Assembly: GCA_934271265.1 (NCBI GenBank)
Contig: CAKQRE010000027.1
Span: forward strand, 1-19,035
DNA from: an uncultured Clostridia bacterium
GTDB taxonomy: Bacteria > Bacillota > Clostridia > Christensenellales > Borkfalkiaceae
Length of the DNA stretch: 19,035 nt
Direction of reading: 5' to 3'
Below are positions 8,100 through 15,196 of this stretch, one piece after another (the first letter of the stretch is position 1; each line of letters opens with the position of its first letter). Made by a program: the position numbers and the translations under genes. The notes beneath the pieces were generated by a model. That model was not told the DNA's origin, did not search any database, and saw nothing but the letters and a program-made list of their open reading frames with translations.

Positions 8100-8781
8100 A
8101 AGTGCAAAGTTCGCGGGGAGAGGAGAAAACGAAATCGGGTTCGCAGGAGCGCAGTTCCTCTTCGCTGCCGTAACCGTATAATACGGCGGCAGAGCGGATC
8201 CCGTTTTCCTTTGCGCCCGTAACGTCGAATTTGCGATCGCCGATCATCAATACGCGGCGTGATTTTTCGGGTACGGAGAGCGTTTTTAAGGTGTAGGCGA
8301 TCACGTCGGCTTTGTGCGTTCGTGTTTCGTTCATCGTGGCGCCGCAAACGGCGTCGAAATAACCGCTAAGACCGAAATGCTCCAGAATGAGTAAAGAGAA
8401 TTTTTCGGGTTTTGACGTTGTGACGGCGAGCGTTTTTCCCTGTTTTTTAAGATGTTGCAGGGTTTCTTCGATCCCTTCATACGGTTTATTTTCGTAAATA
8501 CCGCGTTCTGCGTAGTATTCGCGATAGTATTCTACGGCGCGCTTCTGCTCGCTTTCCGAAAATCCGAAAAAATCACGGAAAGACTCGGTAAGCGGGGGAC
8601 CGATAAAGGAATAAAGCTCCGTTTTGTCCTTCACGGTAATGCCGAATTTTTTCAGGGCGTACGCTACGGACGCCGTGATGCCTTCTCCCGGATCGGTCAG
8701 CGTTCCGTCGAGGTCGAAGAGAAAGAAATCAAATAAATCGGAATCGTATTTCATATCGGGTCGTTTTTGAAACAGGATCAT
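8098..8781 (-). CDS. HAD-superfamily hydrolase, phosphoglycolate phosphatase-like
   Basis: The protein has 227 residues. All four HAD motifs are visible: DLDGT (residues 23-27, nucleophile D23 and acid D25), TTSKP (121-125), K157 in HKAD, and GDRKFD (181-186). A helical cap between motifs I and II is typical of subfamily IA (Gph/PpaX-like). Such enzymes dephosphorylate small phosphometabolites in the cytoplasm; the substrate cannot be told. The ATG overlaps the TGA of the upstream AraC-type regulator (ATGA), so translation is probably coupled. An alternative start at residue 10 has no better ribosome binding site. Confidence 0.92.
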   Translation of the reverse strand: MILFQKRPDMKYDSDLFDFFLFDLDGTLTDPGEGITASVAYALKKFGITVKDKTELYSFIGPPLTESFRDFFGFSESEQKRAVEYYREYYAERGIYENKPYEGIEETLQHLKKQGKTLAVTTSKPEKFSLLILEHFGLSGYFDAVCGATMNETRTHKADVIAYTLKTLSVPEKSRRVLMIGDRKFDVTGAKENGIRSAAVLYGYGSEEELRSCEPDFVFSSPRELCT

Positions 8782-9665
8782 TCCTGCAGATCGCGCAAAA
8801 CGGACTTTCGGTATTCCCTTGTCGTCATGCCGGTCACGTTACGAAAAACCTTGCAGAAGTGAGAAGCAGAGCTGAAACCGAGTTGCTTTGCGATCTCCTC
8901 CGCCGACTTCCCGCGGGAGAAAAGTTCTTTCGATTTTTCTATTTTCATACGCGAAAAGTAATGCAACGGGCTTTGTCCCGTCTCTTTTACGCACACTTTC
9001 TTGATGTAGGACTTCGAGAAAAACAAGGCGTCGGCGATCTCGTCGAGCGTCAGTTTTCTGCCGATGTTTTCCTGCATGTAAGAAAAAACGGATCCTGCCG
9101 TCCTGCTGCTCTGGCTTGTTTTTCTTTTTGTATCGGAAAGCTCGTTAAACGGCTTATAGAGTGGTTTTAAGCAGTCGAGAAGAAACAGCTCGATACATTC
9201 GACGGCGAATTGGTAAGCATGTGCGGAAGGTTCGCCGACGGGCTTGGAGGATAAAGTCTGTTCGGGGAAAAGATTTTTTTCGAACAGGTCTTCCGCACAG
9301 CCGAGTATTTTGCCGAGAAGCTCCGTCCGGAATTCGTCCACGGGGAAGGATCTGCCGTCGAAATAACGGTTCATTCCTTTCTGTGTGGTAAACAGGATCG
9401 CCGCAATGCCGGTATTTTGCGAAACCGAGATGCGGTATTCGCGATCGGGCGCAAGGAAAACGGCTTTCTGCGCGGAGAGAGGTACTTCCGTATTGTCCGT
9501 AAAAACAACGACCCTTCCGCGATCGGTATAGAGCAGTAGGGTGTTTTCCCCGGAACCGTGCAGTTCGTCCGCGTGATCGAAGGCAAAATAGGAGATTCCG
9601 CCGATACCCGTTACGGACAGTATTTTCTGGTGTGCGGGATCTCCCGCCTGATGAATCTGATCCAT
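8778..9665 (-). CDS. AraC-family transcriptional regulator, apparently leaderless
   Basis: The protein has 295 residues from ATG at 9665. The N-terminal ~150 residues look like a cupin-type sensor (LLLYTDRGRVVVF, APDREYRISV). The C-terminal ~100 form the double helix-turn-helix of AraC proteins: LTLDEIADALFFSKSYIKKV, then SAEEIAKQLGFSSASHFCKV and FRNVTGMTTREYR. A TTG 18 bp upstream is in frame but falls in the -10 box, so it is not used. The ATG lies exactly 7 nt after the -10, with no ribosome binding site. It is divergent from the CBM9-like gene, its likely target, and co-transcribed with the HAD gene. The effector is unknown; a sugar is a guess from the neighbour. Confidence 0.92.
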   Translation of the reverse strand: MDQIHQAGDPAHQKILSVTGIGGISYFAFDHADELHGSGENTLLLYTDRGRVVVFTDNTEVPLSAQKAVFLAPDREYRISVSQNTGIAAILFTTQKGMNRYFDGRSFPVDEFRTELLGKILGCAEDLFEKNLFPEQTLSSKPVGEPSAHAYQFAVECIELFLLDCLKPLYKPFNELSDTKRKTSQSSRTAGSVFSYMQENIGRKLTLDEIADALFFSKSYIKKVCVKETGQSPLHYFSRMKIEKSKELFSRGKSAEEIAKQLGFSSASHFCKVFRNVTGMTTREYRKSVLRDLQE

Positions 9666-9671
9666 GACTGT

Positions 9672-9700
9672 ATTATATCGCAAAAAAGCGAAAAACGCAA
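9672..9700 (-). promoter_or_regulatory. Promoter of the AraC-type regulator, start at the ATG
   Basis: On the minus strand TTGCGT (9700-9695), 17 bp, then a perfect TATAAT (9677-9672). The predicted +1 is base 9665, which is the A of the start codon. Confidence 0.8.
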
Positions 9701-9712
9701 ATCGGAAAAGAG

Positions 9713-9758
9713 GTTTTACAAAAAAACTTTGATAGAGTTGACAAAATTTTCGTAAAAC
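9713..9758. promoter_or_regulatory. Inverted GTTTTAC/GTAAAAC pair in the divergent promoter region
   Basis: GTTTTAC (9713-9719) and GTAAAAC (9752-9758) form a 7-bp inverted repeat with start points 39 bp apart. The right half lies in the spacer of the CBM9-like gene's promoter and the left half upstream of both promoters. It is a plausible operator for the AraC-type regulator, but the AT-rich setting makes chance possible. Confidence 0.3.
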
Positions 9759-9766
9759 ATTATACT
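9738..9766 (+). promoter_or_regulatory. Promoter of the CBM9-like gene, start at the ATG
   Basis: A perfect TTGACA (9738-9743), 17 bp, then TATACT (9761-9766). The predicted +1 is base 9773, the A of the start codon. Confidence 0.88.
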
Positions 9767-9772
9767 ATAAGT

Positions 9773-10294
9773 ATGGTAAGAAATTTATGTGATAATTTAA
9801 CGGGGGAAGAAACCCTTTTCCCGACGACGGTTTCCTATACGCACGAAGGCGAATCTCTCTGTTTCTCTTTCGATTGCCGCAACTCGAAAAGGTTTTCCGC
9901 GTATCTTTCGGATAACGATCCTTTGTATAAGGGCGACGTTGCCGAAGTGTTCATATGCACGGGTGACGATACGACCCGTTATTTCGAGATCGAGGTAGCG
10001 CCGAACGGCGCGGTGTTTTTCGCCTCCGTTTATAACGACGGAAAAAGCACCTCTCTCGAATTCCTTGAAAGGGCTTTCACGGCGGAAGTGTTTCCGACCG
10101 ATCGCGGCTACCGCGTGAATTTGCAGATCCCGGATGCCCTTCTCGGTGTTACCGACGTGAGAAAGATCCGTTCTAACGCTTTCCGTATCGAGACGGAAGG
10201 GGGAACGCCGGAAAAAAACCTGCTCGCTCTGAATCCGACCCTTTGCGGGACGTTTCATAAACCGGAATTCTTTATCCCGTGGGATGAGGACTGA
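9773..10294 (+). CDS. CBM9/DOMON-like carbohydrate-binding domain protein, apparently leaderless
   Basis: The protein has 173 residues, essentially one beta-sandwich domain. Features resembling family 9 carbohydrate-binding modules (PF06452 type) are ESLCFSFDCRNS near the start, the DPLYKGDVAEVFI segment, YFEIEVAPNGAVFFASVYND, and YRVNLQIPDALLG followed by RSNAFRIE. No signal peptide or membrane segment is visible, so it looks cytoplasmic, which is unusual for a carbohydrate-binding module. The only methionine near the start is M1, so the leaderless start is forced. It stands alone, divergent from an AraC-type regulator. Ligand and role are unknown. Confidence 0.8.
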   Translation: MVRNLCDNLTGEETLFPTTVSYTHEGESLCFSFDCRNSKRFSAYLSDNDPLYKGDVAEVFICTGDDTTRYFEIEVAPNGAVFFASVYNDGKSTSLEFLERAFTAEVFPTDRGYRVNLQIPDALLGVTDVRKIRSNAFRIETEGGTPEKNLLALNPTLCGTFHKPEFFIPWDED

Positions 10295-10313
10295 TTTCTC
10301 GGTTGACGCGAAA

Positions 10314-10375
10314 CCGGGGTCAAAAACGCGATCGCCTGCGGGTATGCCTTGACGGAGTGTGTTTGACCGACCCGG
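10314..10375 (+). other. Long-range hairpin after the CBM9-like gene
   Basis: CCGGGGTCAAA (10314-10324) pairs with TTTGAC (10362-10367) plus CCCGG (10371-10375), leaving a 3-nt bulge. The 37-nt loop contains GCGATCGC. It lies between the CBM9-like stop codon and the terminator at 10390. It may be mRNA 3' structure or part of an attenuator-like leader for minD. Confidence 0.4.
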
Positions 10376-10389
10376 AAAACGAATTCGAC

Positions 10390-10438
10390 AAACCATGCGA
10401 TTGAACGACAAAATTCCGCCGTTATCGCATGGTTTTTT
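10390..10438 (+). terminator. Intrinsic terminator between CBM9-like gene and minD
   Basis: AAACCATGCGAT (10390-10401) pairs perfectly with ATCGCATGGTTT (10424-10435), and the T run extends to 10438. The loop adds an inner AACG/CGTT pairing. Confidence 0.9.
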
Positions 10439-10439
10439 A

Positions 10440-10448
10440 TGTTACAAT
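10440..10448 (+). promoter_or_regulatory. Weak extended -10 promoter candidate for minD
   Basis: TGTTACAAT (10440-10448) is an extended -10 (TGn plus TACAAT) directly after the terminator T run. No good -35 is found. Transcription from here would give minD a leader of about 84 nt. Confidence 0.4.
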
Positions 10449-10538
10449 GAGCGGGTAAAACAAAATGCGCCGAAAAGGGAAATCGGGGAAGTGTGCCGGA
10501 TCGCGGTTTGGTTATTTTTGCCCGGCATAAGGAGAATT

Positions 10539-11327
10539 ATGGCAAAGTGTATCGTGATCACATCGGGGAAAGGGGGCGTCGGGAAAACGACCGTAACGGC
10601 GAATCTCGGATTTCGCCTTGCTTCGCTGGGAAAGCGCGTCTGTATTACGGACGCCGACTTCGGGTTAAATAATCTGGACGTGGTAACGGGCGTGGAGAAC
10701 CTTGTCGTGTATGACGTCGTGGATTGTATCGAGGGGAAATGCAGGGCGAAGCAGGCGTTGATCCAAAGCCCCGTCAACAAAAATCTGTACATATTGCCTG
10801 CCGTTCATTCCTTTTTCAAAGGGGAGGTTTCGTCGGAGAATCTGAAGGAACTGATCGACGGGCTTTCGCCCTCGTTCGATTATATTCTGATCGACTGTCC
10901 GGCAGGGATAGACGTCGGCTTTCGCCGTGCCGTTTCCGTATGTTCCGAGGCTCTCGTTGTGACGTCTTCTCAGCTTTCCAGTCTGCGCGACGCGGATAAA
11001 GTGCTTGCCATCCTTCGCAGTTTCCGTCTCGATTACGTCGGGCTGATCGTCAACCGCGTTCGGGGTGACCTCGTGGCGGACGGAGTCGTTCTTTCCCCCG
11101 AAGAGATCGCCGGGGTTCTGAAAACCGACATTTTAGGGATCATTCCCGATGACGACGCCGTGTTTCTGAATAACGCGGGGCTTCTGCCTTCCGACAGTCC
11201 TGCCGCACGGGCGATAAAGATCCTGGCAAGCAATCTCGTAAACGGGAAGAACAGACTTTATAACTATAAAGCCGATTACGTCGGGTTTTTCGGGAGCATC
11301 CGCAGAAGTTTAAAAAGGAATCTATAA
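10539..11327 (+). CDS. minD: Septum site-determining ATPase MinD
   Basis: The protein has 262 residues from ATG 10539, preceded by AAGGAGA (10529-10535). The longer open frame upstream contains the terminator and is rejected. The deviant Walker A KGGVGKT (residues 11-17), the DADFGLNNLD block (38-47) and DYILIDCPAG (114-123) mark a MinD/ParA-type ATPase. The C-terminal YVGFFGSIRRSLKRNL is an amphipathic basic helix like the MinD membrane-targeting sequence. MinD binds membrane with ATP, recruits MinC to block polar division and is stimulated by MinE, encoded just downstream. No minC is in the window. Confidence 0.96.
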   Translation: MAKCIVITSGKGGVGKTTVTANLGFRLASLGKRVCITDADFGLNNLDVVTGVENLVVYDVVDCIEGKCRAKQALIQSPVNKNLYILPAVHSFFKGEVSSENLKELIDGLSPSFDYILIDCPAGIDVGFRRAVSVCSEALVVTSSQLSSLRDADKVLAILRSFRLDYVGLIVNRVRGDLVADGVVLSPEEIAGVLKTDILGIIPDDDAVFLNNAGLLPSDSPAARAIKILASNLVNGKNRLYNYKADYVGFFGSIRRSLKRNL

Positions 11328-11329
11328 GT

Positions 11330-11351
11330 CGATAAACCTATTATTTTATCG
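11330..11351 (+). other. Hairpin between minD and minE
   Basis: CGATAAA (11330-11336) pairs with TTTATCG (11345-11351) across an 8-nt loop. It lies between the minD stop and the minE ribosome binding site. It has no following T run, so it is not a typical terminator; it could stabilise the upstream mRNA or adjust the MinD:MinE ratio. Confidence 0.5.
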
Positions 11352-11366
11352 GTAAAGGAGGGAAAA

Positions 11367-11609
11367 ATGAGAAGGGGACGTTCGGGCAGCGAAGCCAGAA
11401 GACTGAAAAACGTGATCGAGTGCGACCGCATGTCTTTCACGGCGGAATCGATCGAGATGATCGTAAGAGATCTCGCGTCCGTTATGGGCGAATATTTTCA
11501 CCTGATCGATATGCCGAAAATCGGGATCGAGGCGGAAGGCTCCGTGTATCGTATCACCGTGGAGGGAAAGGCGGACGCGTTGAAATGCTTCGGCGCGATC
11601 CCCGGATAA
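11367..11609 (+). CDS. minE: Cell division topological specificity factor MinE
   Basis: The protein has 80 residues from ATG 11367 after AAAGGAGG (11355-11362). The segment ARRLKNVIECDRMSFTAESI matches the MinE 'A..RL..VL..DR....PE.L' contact region for MinD. IVRDLASVMGEYFHLIDMPK and IGIEAEGSVYRITVE match the dimerisation part. It stimulates MinD ATPase and drives its movement away from midcell. The sequence is divergent (IECDR for the usual hDR context, a short N-terminus rich in Arg/Gly/Ser), but position after minD supports the call. Confidence 0.88.
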   Translation: MRRGRSGSEARRLKNVIECDRMSFTAESIEMIVRDLASVMGEYFHLIDMPKIGIEAEGSVYRITVEGKADALKCFGAIPG

Positions 11610-11622
11610 CTTGCGCCGCAAT

Positions 11623-11653
11623 AACCGGCATCGCGATATTCTGCGATCCGGTT
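11623..11653 (+). other. Hairpin in the minE 3' region
   Basis: AACCGG and ATCGC (11623-11634, one bulged C) pair with GCGATCCGGTT (11643-11653). No T run follows. It stands 7 bp before the next hairpin, so the minE transcript ends in tandem hairpins. Confidence 0.5.
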
Positions 11654-11659
11654 CACGGA

Positions 11660-11693
11660 AAAGGATCTGCCCGAAAACGAAGGCAGATCCTTT
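11660..11693. terminator. Terminator-like hairpin between minE and the convergent HMA gene
   Basis: AAAGGATCTGCC (11660-11671) pairs perfectly with GGCAGATCCTTT (11682-11693). The T tracts are short on both sides (TTT on plus, TTTT on minus), so it may end both convergent transcripts with modest efficiency. Confidence 0.7.
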
Positions 11694-11722
11694 CAAATGT
11701 TGATGGTTGAATATCGGCGGGC

Positions 11723-11977
11723 TTATCGGAAAAGACCGAACAAGCCTTTTTTGACGTATTCTTCCTCTTCGATCTTTCCGACCCCGTAGCCGCAATCGGC
11801 GATCGCCTTGCGCAGCTGATCGGCGTCGAGCGAGGTTTCGCTTAAGATCACCGCCTGCTTTTTCCCGTGCGAGCAGGTGATTTTTTTTGTCGGAAAACTC
11901 TTCCGGATCACGTCCGCCACGTGCGCTTCGCACATGCCGCAACGCATCCCTTCCACTTCTACCGTTGTTTTTTTCAT
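11723..11977 (-). CDS. Heavy-metal-associated (HMA) domain protein
   Basis: The protein has 84 residues. GMRCGMCEAHV (residues 10-20) is the HMA metal-binding loop with two cysteines (C13, C16), the CopZ/Atx1-type site for a soft metal such as Cu(I). The rest follows the ferredoxin-like fold (VADVIRKSF, AVILSE, LRKAIADCGYGV), and the tail EEEEYVKKGLFGLFR is an extra acidic/basic extension. Two more cysteines (residues 35 and 62) could also matter. It starts 44 bp after the permease stop codon with AAAGGAG before the ATG, so it is likely the last gene of the ABC operon. The metal is inferred from the family, not shown. Confidence 0.9.
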   Translation of the reverse strand: MKKTTVEVEGMRCGMCEAHVADVIRKSFPTKKITCSHGKKQAVILSETSLDADQLRKAIADCGYGVGKIEEEEYVKKGLFGLFR

Positions 11978-12021
11978 AACGCGCTCCTTTCATCGGTAAA
12001 ACGATAAAACGAAATTTCTTT

Positions 12022-14313
12022 TTATTCCGCGCCCTTCAGGGCCTCCACCATATCGATCTTCTTGTTTTTTCTCGCCACGAGAAGGCTGACGAGAAGGCTT
12101 ACGCCGACCACGAGGGCGATCGAAAGAAGATAGGACTGCGGGCTGACCGAAACTTTCATTTCGTATTCGGAGGCGAGTTTCGTAAGCAGATACGAAAGGG
12201 TGCCGACTCCGAGGGGAATGCCGATGAGAACGCCGAGCAACGTGATCCAAAGGTTTTGTCCGATGAGAAGCCCGCCGATTTTTTTGTCCTTGAAACCAAT
12301 GACCTTCAGCGTTGCCATTTCGCGGTAGCGTTCGGTATAACTCATCACGCCGAGGTTGTACAACACGACGAGCCCGAGCACGAGCGCGGCGATCGTGCAA
12401 AGAACGATCATCATGTTCATGATCTTCAGGAAAGAATCGAACGAATCCATGATATCCTGTTTCGACTGCACGCTTTTGATCGCCTGATTCGCGGCGATCT
12501 CCGATTTTTCCAGAGCGGTGTAAACGGAATCGATCTTATATTCAAAAGAGATCGAATCGGCGTATTCCTTGCTCATCACGATGTTTTCGCTGATCGAGCG
12601 AATGACCCCCGCGACGACGAGATCGTACGTTTTATCGCTTCCGTAGGGACTGATTTCGACGTGCGAGCCTTCTTTTAAATGAAATTCGTCGGAAAGGCGG
12701 GTACAAACGTAAACGCCTTCCCCGGAAAGGGACACGTAGCGGTTATCGTGATCGGGAAAGCGCACGTTGTCGTGCGGGACGTTATAGACGTCCACCGAGA
12801 TCGTTTTTTCGTTCAGTTCGGATGCAACGCTCGCGCTCCAGTCGCCGTCGTACTCGGTCACGACGGCTTCTCTTTGTTCCGTCGTGGCGTCTTCCGAGAG
12901 ATAGATGCGGGAAGAATACTGCATGGCTCCGTTGTAGTAAACGCCGAGGAAGGAGTTCATAGAGTCCCGCATGCCGAACACCGCGATGATGATCAGGCTG
13001 CACCCGATGATGCCGAGAAGACTCATCAGCGTTCTTGACTTGTGTCGCATGATATCCCGTATGTTCCAGCGGGTGCCGAAGGAAAATTTATGCCAGAGCT
13101 TCGTTTTTTCCATCGCGAGTTTTTTCATTTTCTTTGGGGTGTACGGTCTCAATGCGTCTGCCGCGGTACCGGAAAGCATTTTACGGACGGAAAGGAATCC
13201 GATGAACGTCAGCCCCGCGACGATCGCCGCAAGGATCAGAACGCAGAACCGCGGCATGTAAAGTTTCCATTCCGGCATGTCGAAATAAGTGCCCATGGAG
13301 CCGTTCGGGTTCATGATGAACCACGCCACGAAATAGCCGAGCCCGACCCCGAGAAGGGATCCGATCAGTCCGATCGAAAAGGCGTAAGACGTGTAGTGCG
13401 CCGTGATCTTCCGATCGGTAAAACCGAGAGCTTTCAATGTTCCGATCTGCGTTTTTTCTTTCGCCGTAAGGCGGTGCATGGTGGTCACCATTGTTAAAAC
13501 GGCGATCAGAAGGAAGACCACGGGAAGAACGGAGCCCATCGTTTTGCCTTCTTCCGCTTCGCTCTGCGCGTGCACGTAAGAAGTATTTTCGTCCTTGGTG
13601 AGAACGAGCGTCGTTTTTCCGAGAGCTTTGTTCACGGCTTCCTTGAATTCCTTTTTTTCGCCGCCGCCGATCACTTTGATCTGCGGGTAATATTCGATCG
13701 GCAAAGCGGTTTTCAGCATGGCGGGGGAAACGTAGGCAAACCCGTGTTTATTATAGTCCGGCATCAGCTGCGTTTCGTCGCGCGTGCAGATCAGGTTGTC
13801 CCCCGAACGGATCAGTCCTTGCACCTTACCGCGGAATACATAGGTCTGATAGGAGAGGGTGATTTCGTCTCCCACCGAAATACCGTTGGCGTCCGCATAT
13901 TTTACGGAAAGCCATATGCCGTCCGCGCTCTCTTCGTCGTAAGCGAATCCGCGCTCCGTCATGAACGAGGCGATCGTTTTGTCTTCGGTAACGCTGAGGG
14001 AAACGGTATCGCCCTTTGTGTTCTCGTTGTTTCCGCCGACGTCTGCGGTAACGGAGAGAAAACGGCAGGCTTTTTCCACGCCGGAGATCGAACGGATCTT
14101 GTTCGTATCTGCAGCGGTATATCCGCTTTCGTCGATCAGCGTGTAATCGGCAAGTCCCGTCGCTTCGAAAAAGGCACTCGTATTCTTTTCGATGCTGTAC
14201 CACTCCATATTGAATCCGACAAAAATGCCGATTCCGATGGCGATCATCACGATCATGGAGATGAATTGCGCTTTGTAAACGCCCATCGTGCGCCATAATT
14301 TCTTCAGCAGCAT
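12022..14313 (-). CDS. ABC transporter permease with two FtsX-type modules
   Basis: The protein has 763 residues from ATG 14313, which follows the ATPase stop codon by one base (TAATATG) and has GAGGTGG upstream inside the ATPase gene; a start 24 bp earlier is possible but has no ribosome binding site. About eight membrane helices are seen, near residues 12-34, 261-283, 311-335, 354-377, 429-451, 628-652, 675-700 and 725-748. This gives two 1+3 halves, each with a large extracytoplasmic domain of roughly 180-230 residues after its first helix. Motifs LTAKEKTQIGTLKALGFTD and YTERYREMATLKVIGFKDKK are the cytoplasmic coupling regions of both FtsX modules. Such permeases export lipids, peptides or antibiotics or transmit force; the substrate is unknown. 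Confidence 0.92.
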   Translation of the reverse strand: MLLKKLWRTMGVYKAQFISMIVMIAIGIGIFVGFNMEWYSIEKNTSAFFEATGLADYTLIDESGYTAADTNKIRSISGVEKACRFLSVTADVGGNNENTKGDTVSLSVTEDKTIASFMTERGFAYDEESADGIWLSVKYADANGISVGDEITLSYQTYVFRGKVQGLIRSGDNLICTRDETQLMPDYNKHGFAYVSPAMLKTALPIEYYPQIKVIGGGEKKEFKEAVNKALGKTTLVLTKDENTSYVHAQSEAEEGKTMGSVLPVVFLLIAVLTMVTTMHRLTAKEKTQIGTLKALGFTDRKITAHYTSYAFSIGLIGSLLGVGLGYFVAWFIMNPNGSMGTYFDMPEWKLYMPRFCVLILAAIVAGLTFIGFLSVRKMLSGTAADALRPYTPKKMKKLAMEKTKLWHKFSFGTRWNIRDIMRHKSRTLMSLLGIIGCSLIIIAVFGMRDSMNSFLGVYYNGAMQYSSRIYLSEDATTEQREAVVTEYDGDWSASVASELNEKTISVDVYNVPHDNVRFPDHDNRYVSLSGEGVYVCTRLSDEFHLKEGSHVEISPYGSDKTYDLVVAGVIRSISENIVMSKEYADSISFEYKIDSVYTALEKSEIAANQAIKSVQSKQDIMDSFDSFLKIMNMMIVLCTIAALVLGLVVLYNLGVMSYTERYREMATLKVIGFKDKKIGGLLIGQNLWITLLGVLIGIPLGVGTLSYLLTKLASEYEMKVSVSPQSYLLSIALVVGVSLLVSLLVARKNKKIDMVEALKGAE

Positions 14314-14314
14314 A

Positions 14315-15016
14315 TTACCAGTCCACCTCGTCGGCATTCATCGGGTTTGCCTGTTCTTCCACCGATTTTATTTTCCCGTTCTTCACGCGGACGACAACGT
14401 CCGCCATTTTCGCGATGTTCTGGTTATGCGTTACGATCACAATGGTTTTTCCGTAGTTTTTCGCCATGGAAAGAAGAAGTTTCAGTACGAGAACGCCGGT
14501 TTCGGAATCGAGCGCGCCGGTCGGCTCGTCGCAGAGAAGGATTTTCGGGTTCTTCGCGAGCGCTCTCGCAATGGAAACGCGTTGCTGTTCGCCGCCCGAC
14601 AGTTCGGAGGGGAAGTTGTTCAGATGATCGGCAAGCCCTACTTCCGAGATCATTTTTTCGGCGGAGAGGGCGTCGGGCGCGATCTCCTTTACAAGGGCTA
14701 CGTTTTCCTTTACCGTGAGAGTGGGGATAAGATTATAAAATTGAAAGACAAATCCGACGGTAGCCGCGCGGTAAGCGGCAAGCTCGTTTCCGGAAAGGGC
14801 GGAGATGTCTTTTCCGTCCACTACGATCTGCCCGCTTGTCGGACTGTCAAGTCCGCCGAGAAGGTTTAAAAGCGTGCTTTTTCCTGCGCCGCTCGGTCCC
14901 AAAATAACGATAAATTTACCTTCGTCGAGGGAAAGATCAACGTTGTCGAGGGCTTTTTGTTCATGATCGCCGCTCTGATATACGCGGCTTACGTTTTTTA
15001 ATTCTACGATAGACAT
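14315..15016 (-). CDS. ABC transporter ATP-binding protein (MacB/LolD type)
   Basis: The protein has 233 residues. It contains Walker A GPSGAGKST, the Q-loop region FVFQFYNLIPTLTVKENV, signature LSGGEQQRVSIARAL, Walker B ILLCDEPTGALD and the H-loop IVTHN. EPTGALD and FYNLIPTLT are typical of ATPases that work with FtsX-type permeases, and the permease gene follows directly. A short acidic C-terminal tail ends NADEVDW. The ATG at 15016 is preceded by a ribosome binding site AAAGGAA. It is the first gene of a three-gene operon with the permease and the HMA protein. Confidence 0.96.
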   Translation of the reverse strand: MSIVELKNVSRVYQSGDHEQKALDNVDLSLDEGKFIVILGPSGAGKSTLLNLLGGLDSPTSGQIVVDGKDISALSGNELAAYRAATVGFVFQFYNLIPTLTVKENVALVKEIAPDALSAEKMISEVGLADHLNNFPSELSGGEQQRVSIARALAKNPKILLCDEPTGALDSETGVLVLKLLLSMAKNYGKTIVIVTHNQNIAKMADVVVRVKNGKIKSVEEQANPMNADEVDW

Positions 15017-15083
15017 AAATTCCTTTTTTGGCGGAAAATTTTTCGTGACCGCCGGGTATAGGGTGCGTTCCGCGATGTTTTAG

Positions 15084-15101
15084 TTAGTTAATGCTAACCA
15101 A
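15084..15101. promoter_or_regulatory. Palindromic DtxR/IdeR-like operator upstream of the ABC operon
   Basis: TTAGTTAATGCTAACCAA is a quasi-palindrome TTrGTTA-N4-TAACyAA that resembles the DtxR/IdeR iron box TTAGGTTAG-CTAACCTAA. It lies 68 bp upstream of the ATPase start, in the only intergenic gap between the ABC and feo operons. No confident sigma-A promoter was found beside it, and no regulator gene is in the window. The palindrome is seen; the iron link is inferred. Confidence 0.4.
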
Positions 15102-15113
15102 TGATACGAAAAT

Positions 15114-15154
15114 TCCTCCGCTTTAAGATCCGGGAGCCGGAAGCGGAGGATTTT
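15114..15154 (-). terminator. Terminator of the feo operon
   Basis: TCCTCCGCTT (15114-15123) pairs perfectly with AAGCGGAGGA (15141-15150). On the minus strand the stem is followed by ATTTTCG. On the plus strand TTTT follows, so it may work in both directions. Confidence 0.75.
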
Positions 15155-15158
15155 CCCC

Positions 15159-15188
15159 GGGAACCTTTTCGATTGCAAAAAGGTTCCC
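15159..15188. other. Second hairpin downstream of the feo operon
   Basis: GGGAACCTTTT (15159-15169) pairs with AAAAGGTTCCC (15178-15188). It directly precedes the feo terminator on the minus strand and directly follows the last feo gene. A T-rich tract follows it only on the plus strand. Confidence 0.6.
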
Positions 15189-15196
15189 GTTCGGTT

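Noticed and set aside
9666..9683. TTG start 18 bp upstream in the AraC-type regulator
   Set aside because: It lies at the -10 box and so would not be transcribed from the recognised promoter.
10359..10538. N-terminal extension of MinD
   Set aside because: It crosses the terminator at 10390-10438, and MinD proteins begin with the MAKxIVITSGKGG pattern found at 10539.
12256..14298. Several plus-strand open frames opposite the permease
   Set aside because: They are antisense to a well-supported FtsX-type permease and read as low-quality, charged sequence without ribosome binding sites.
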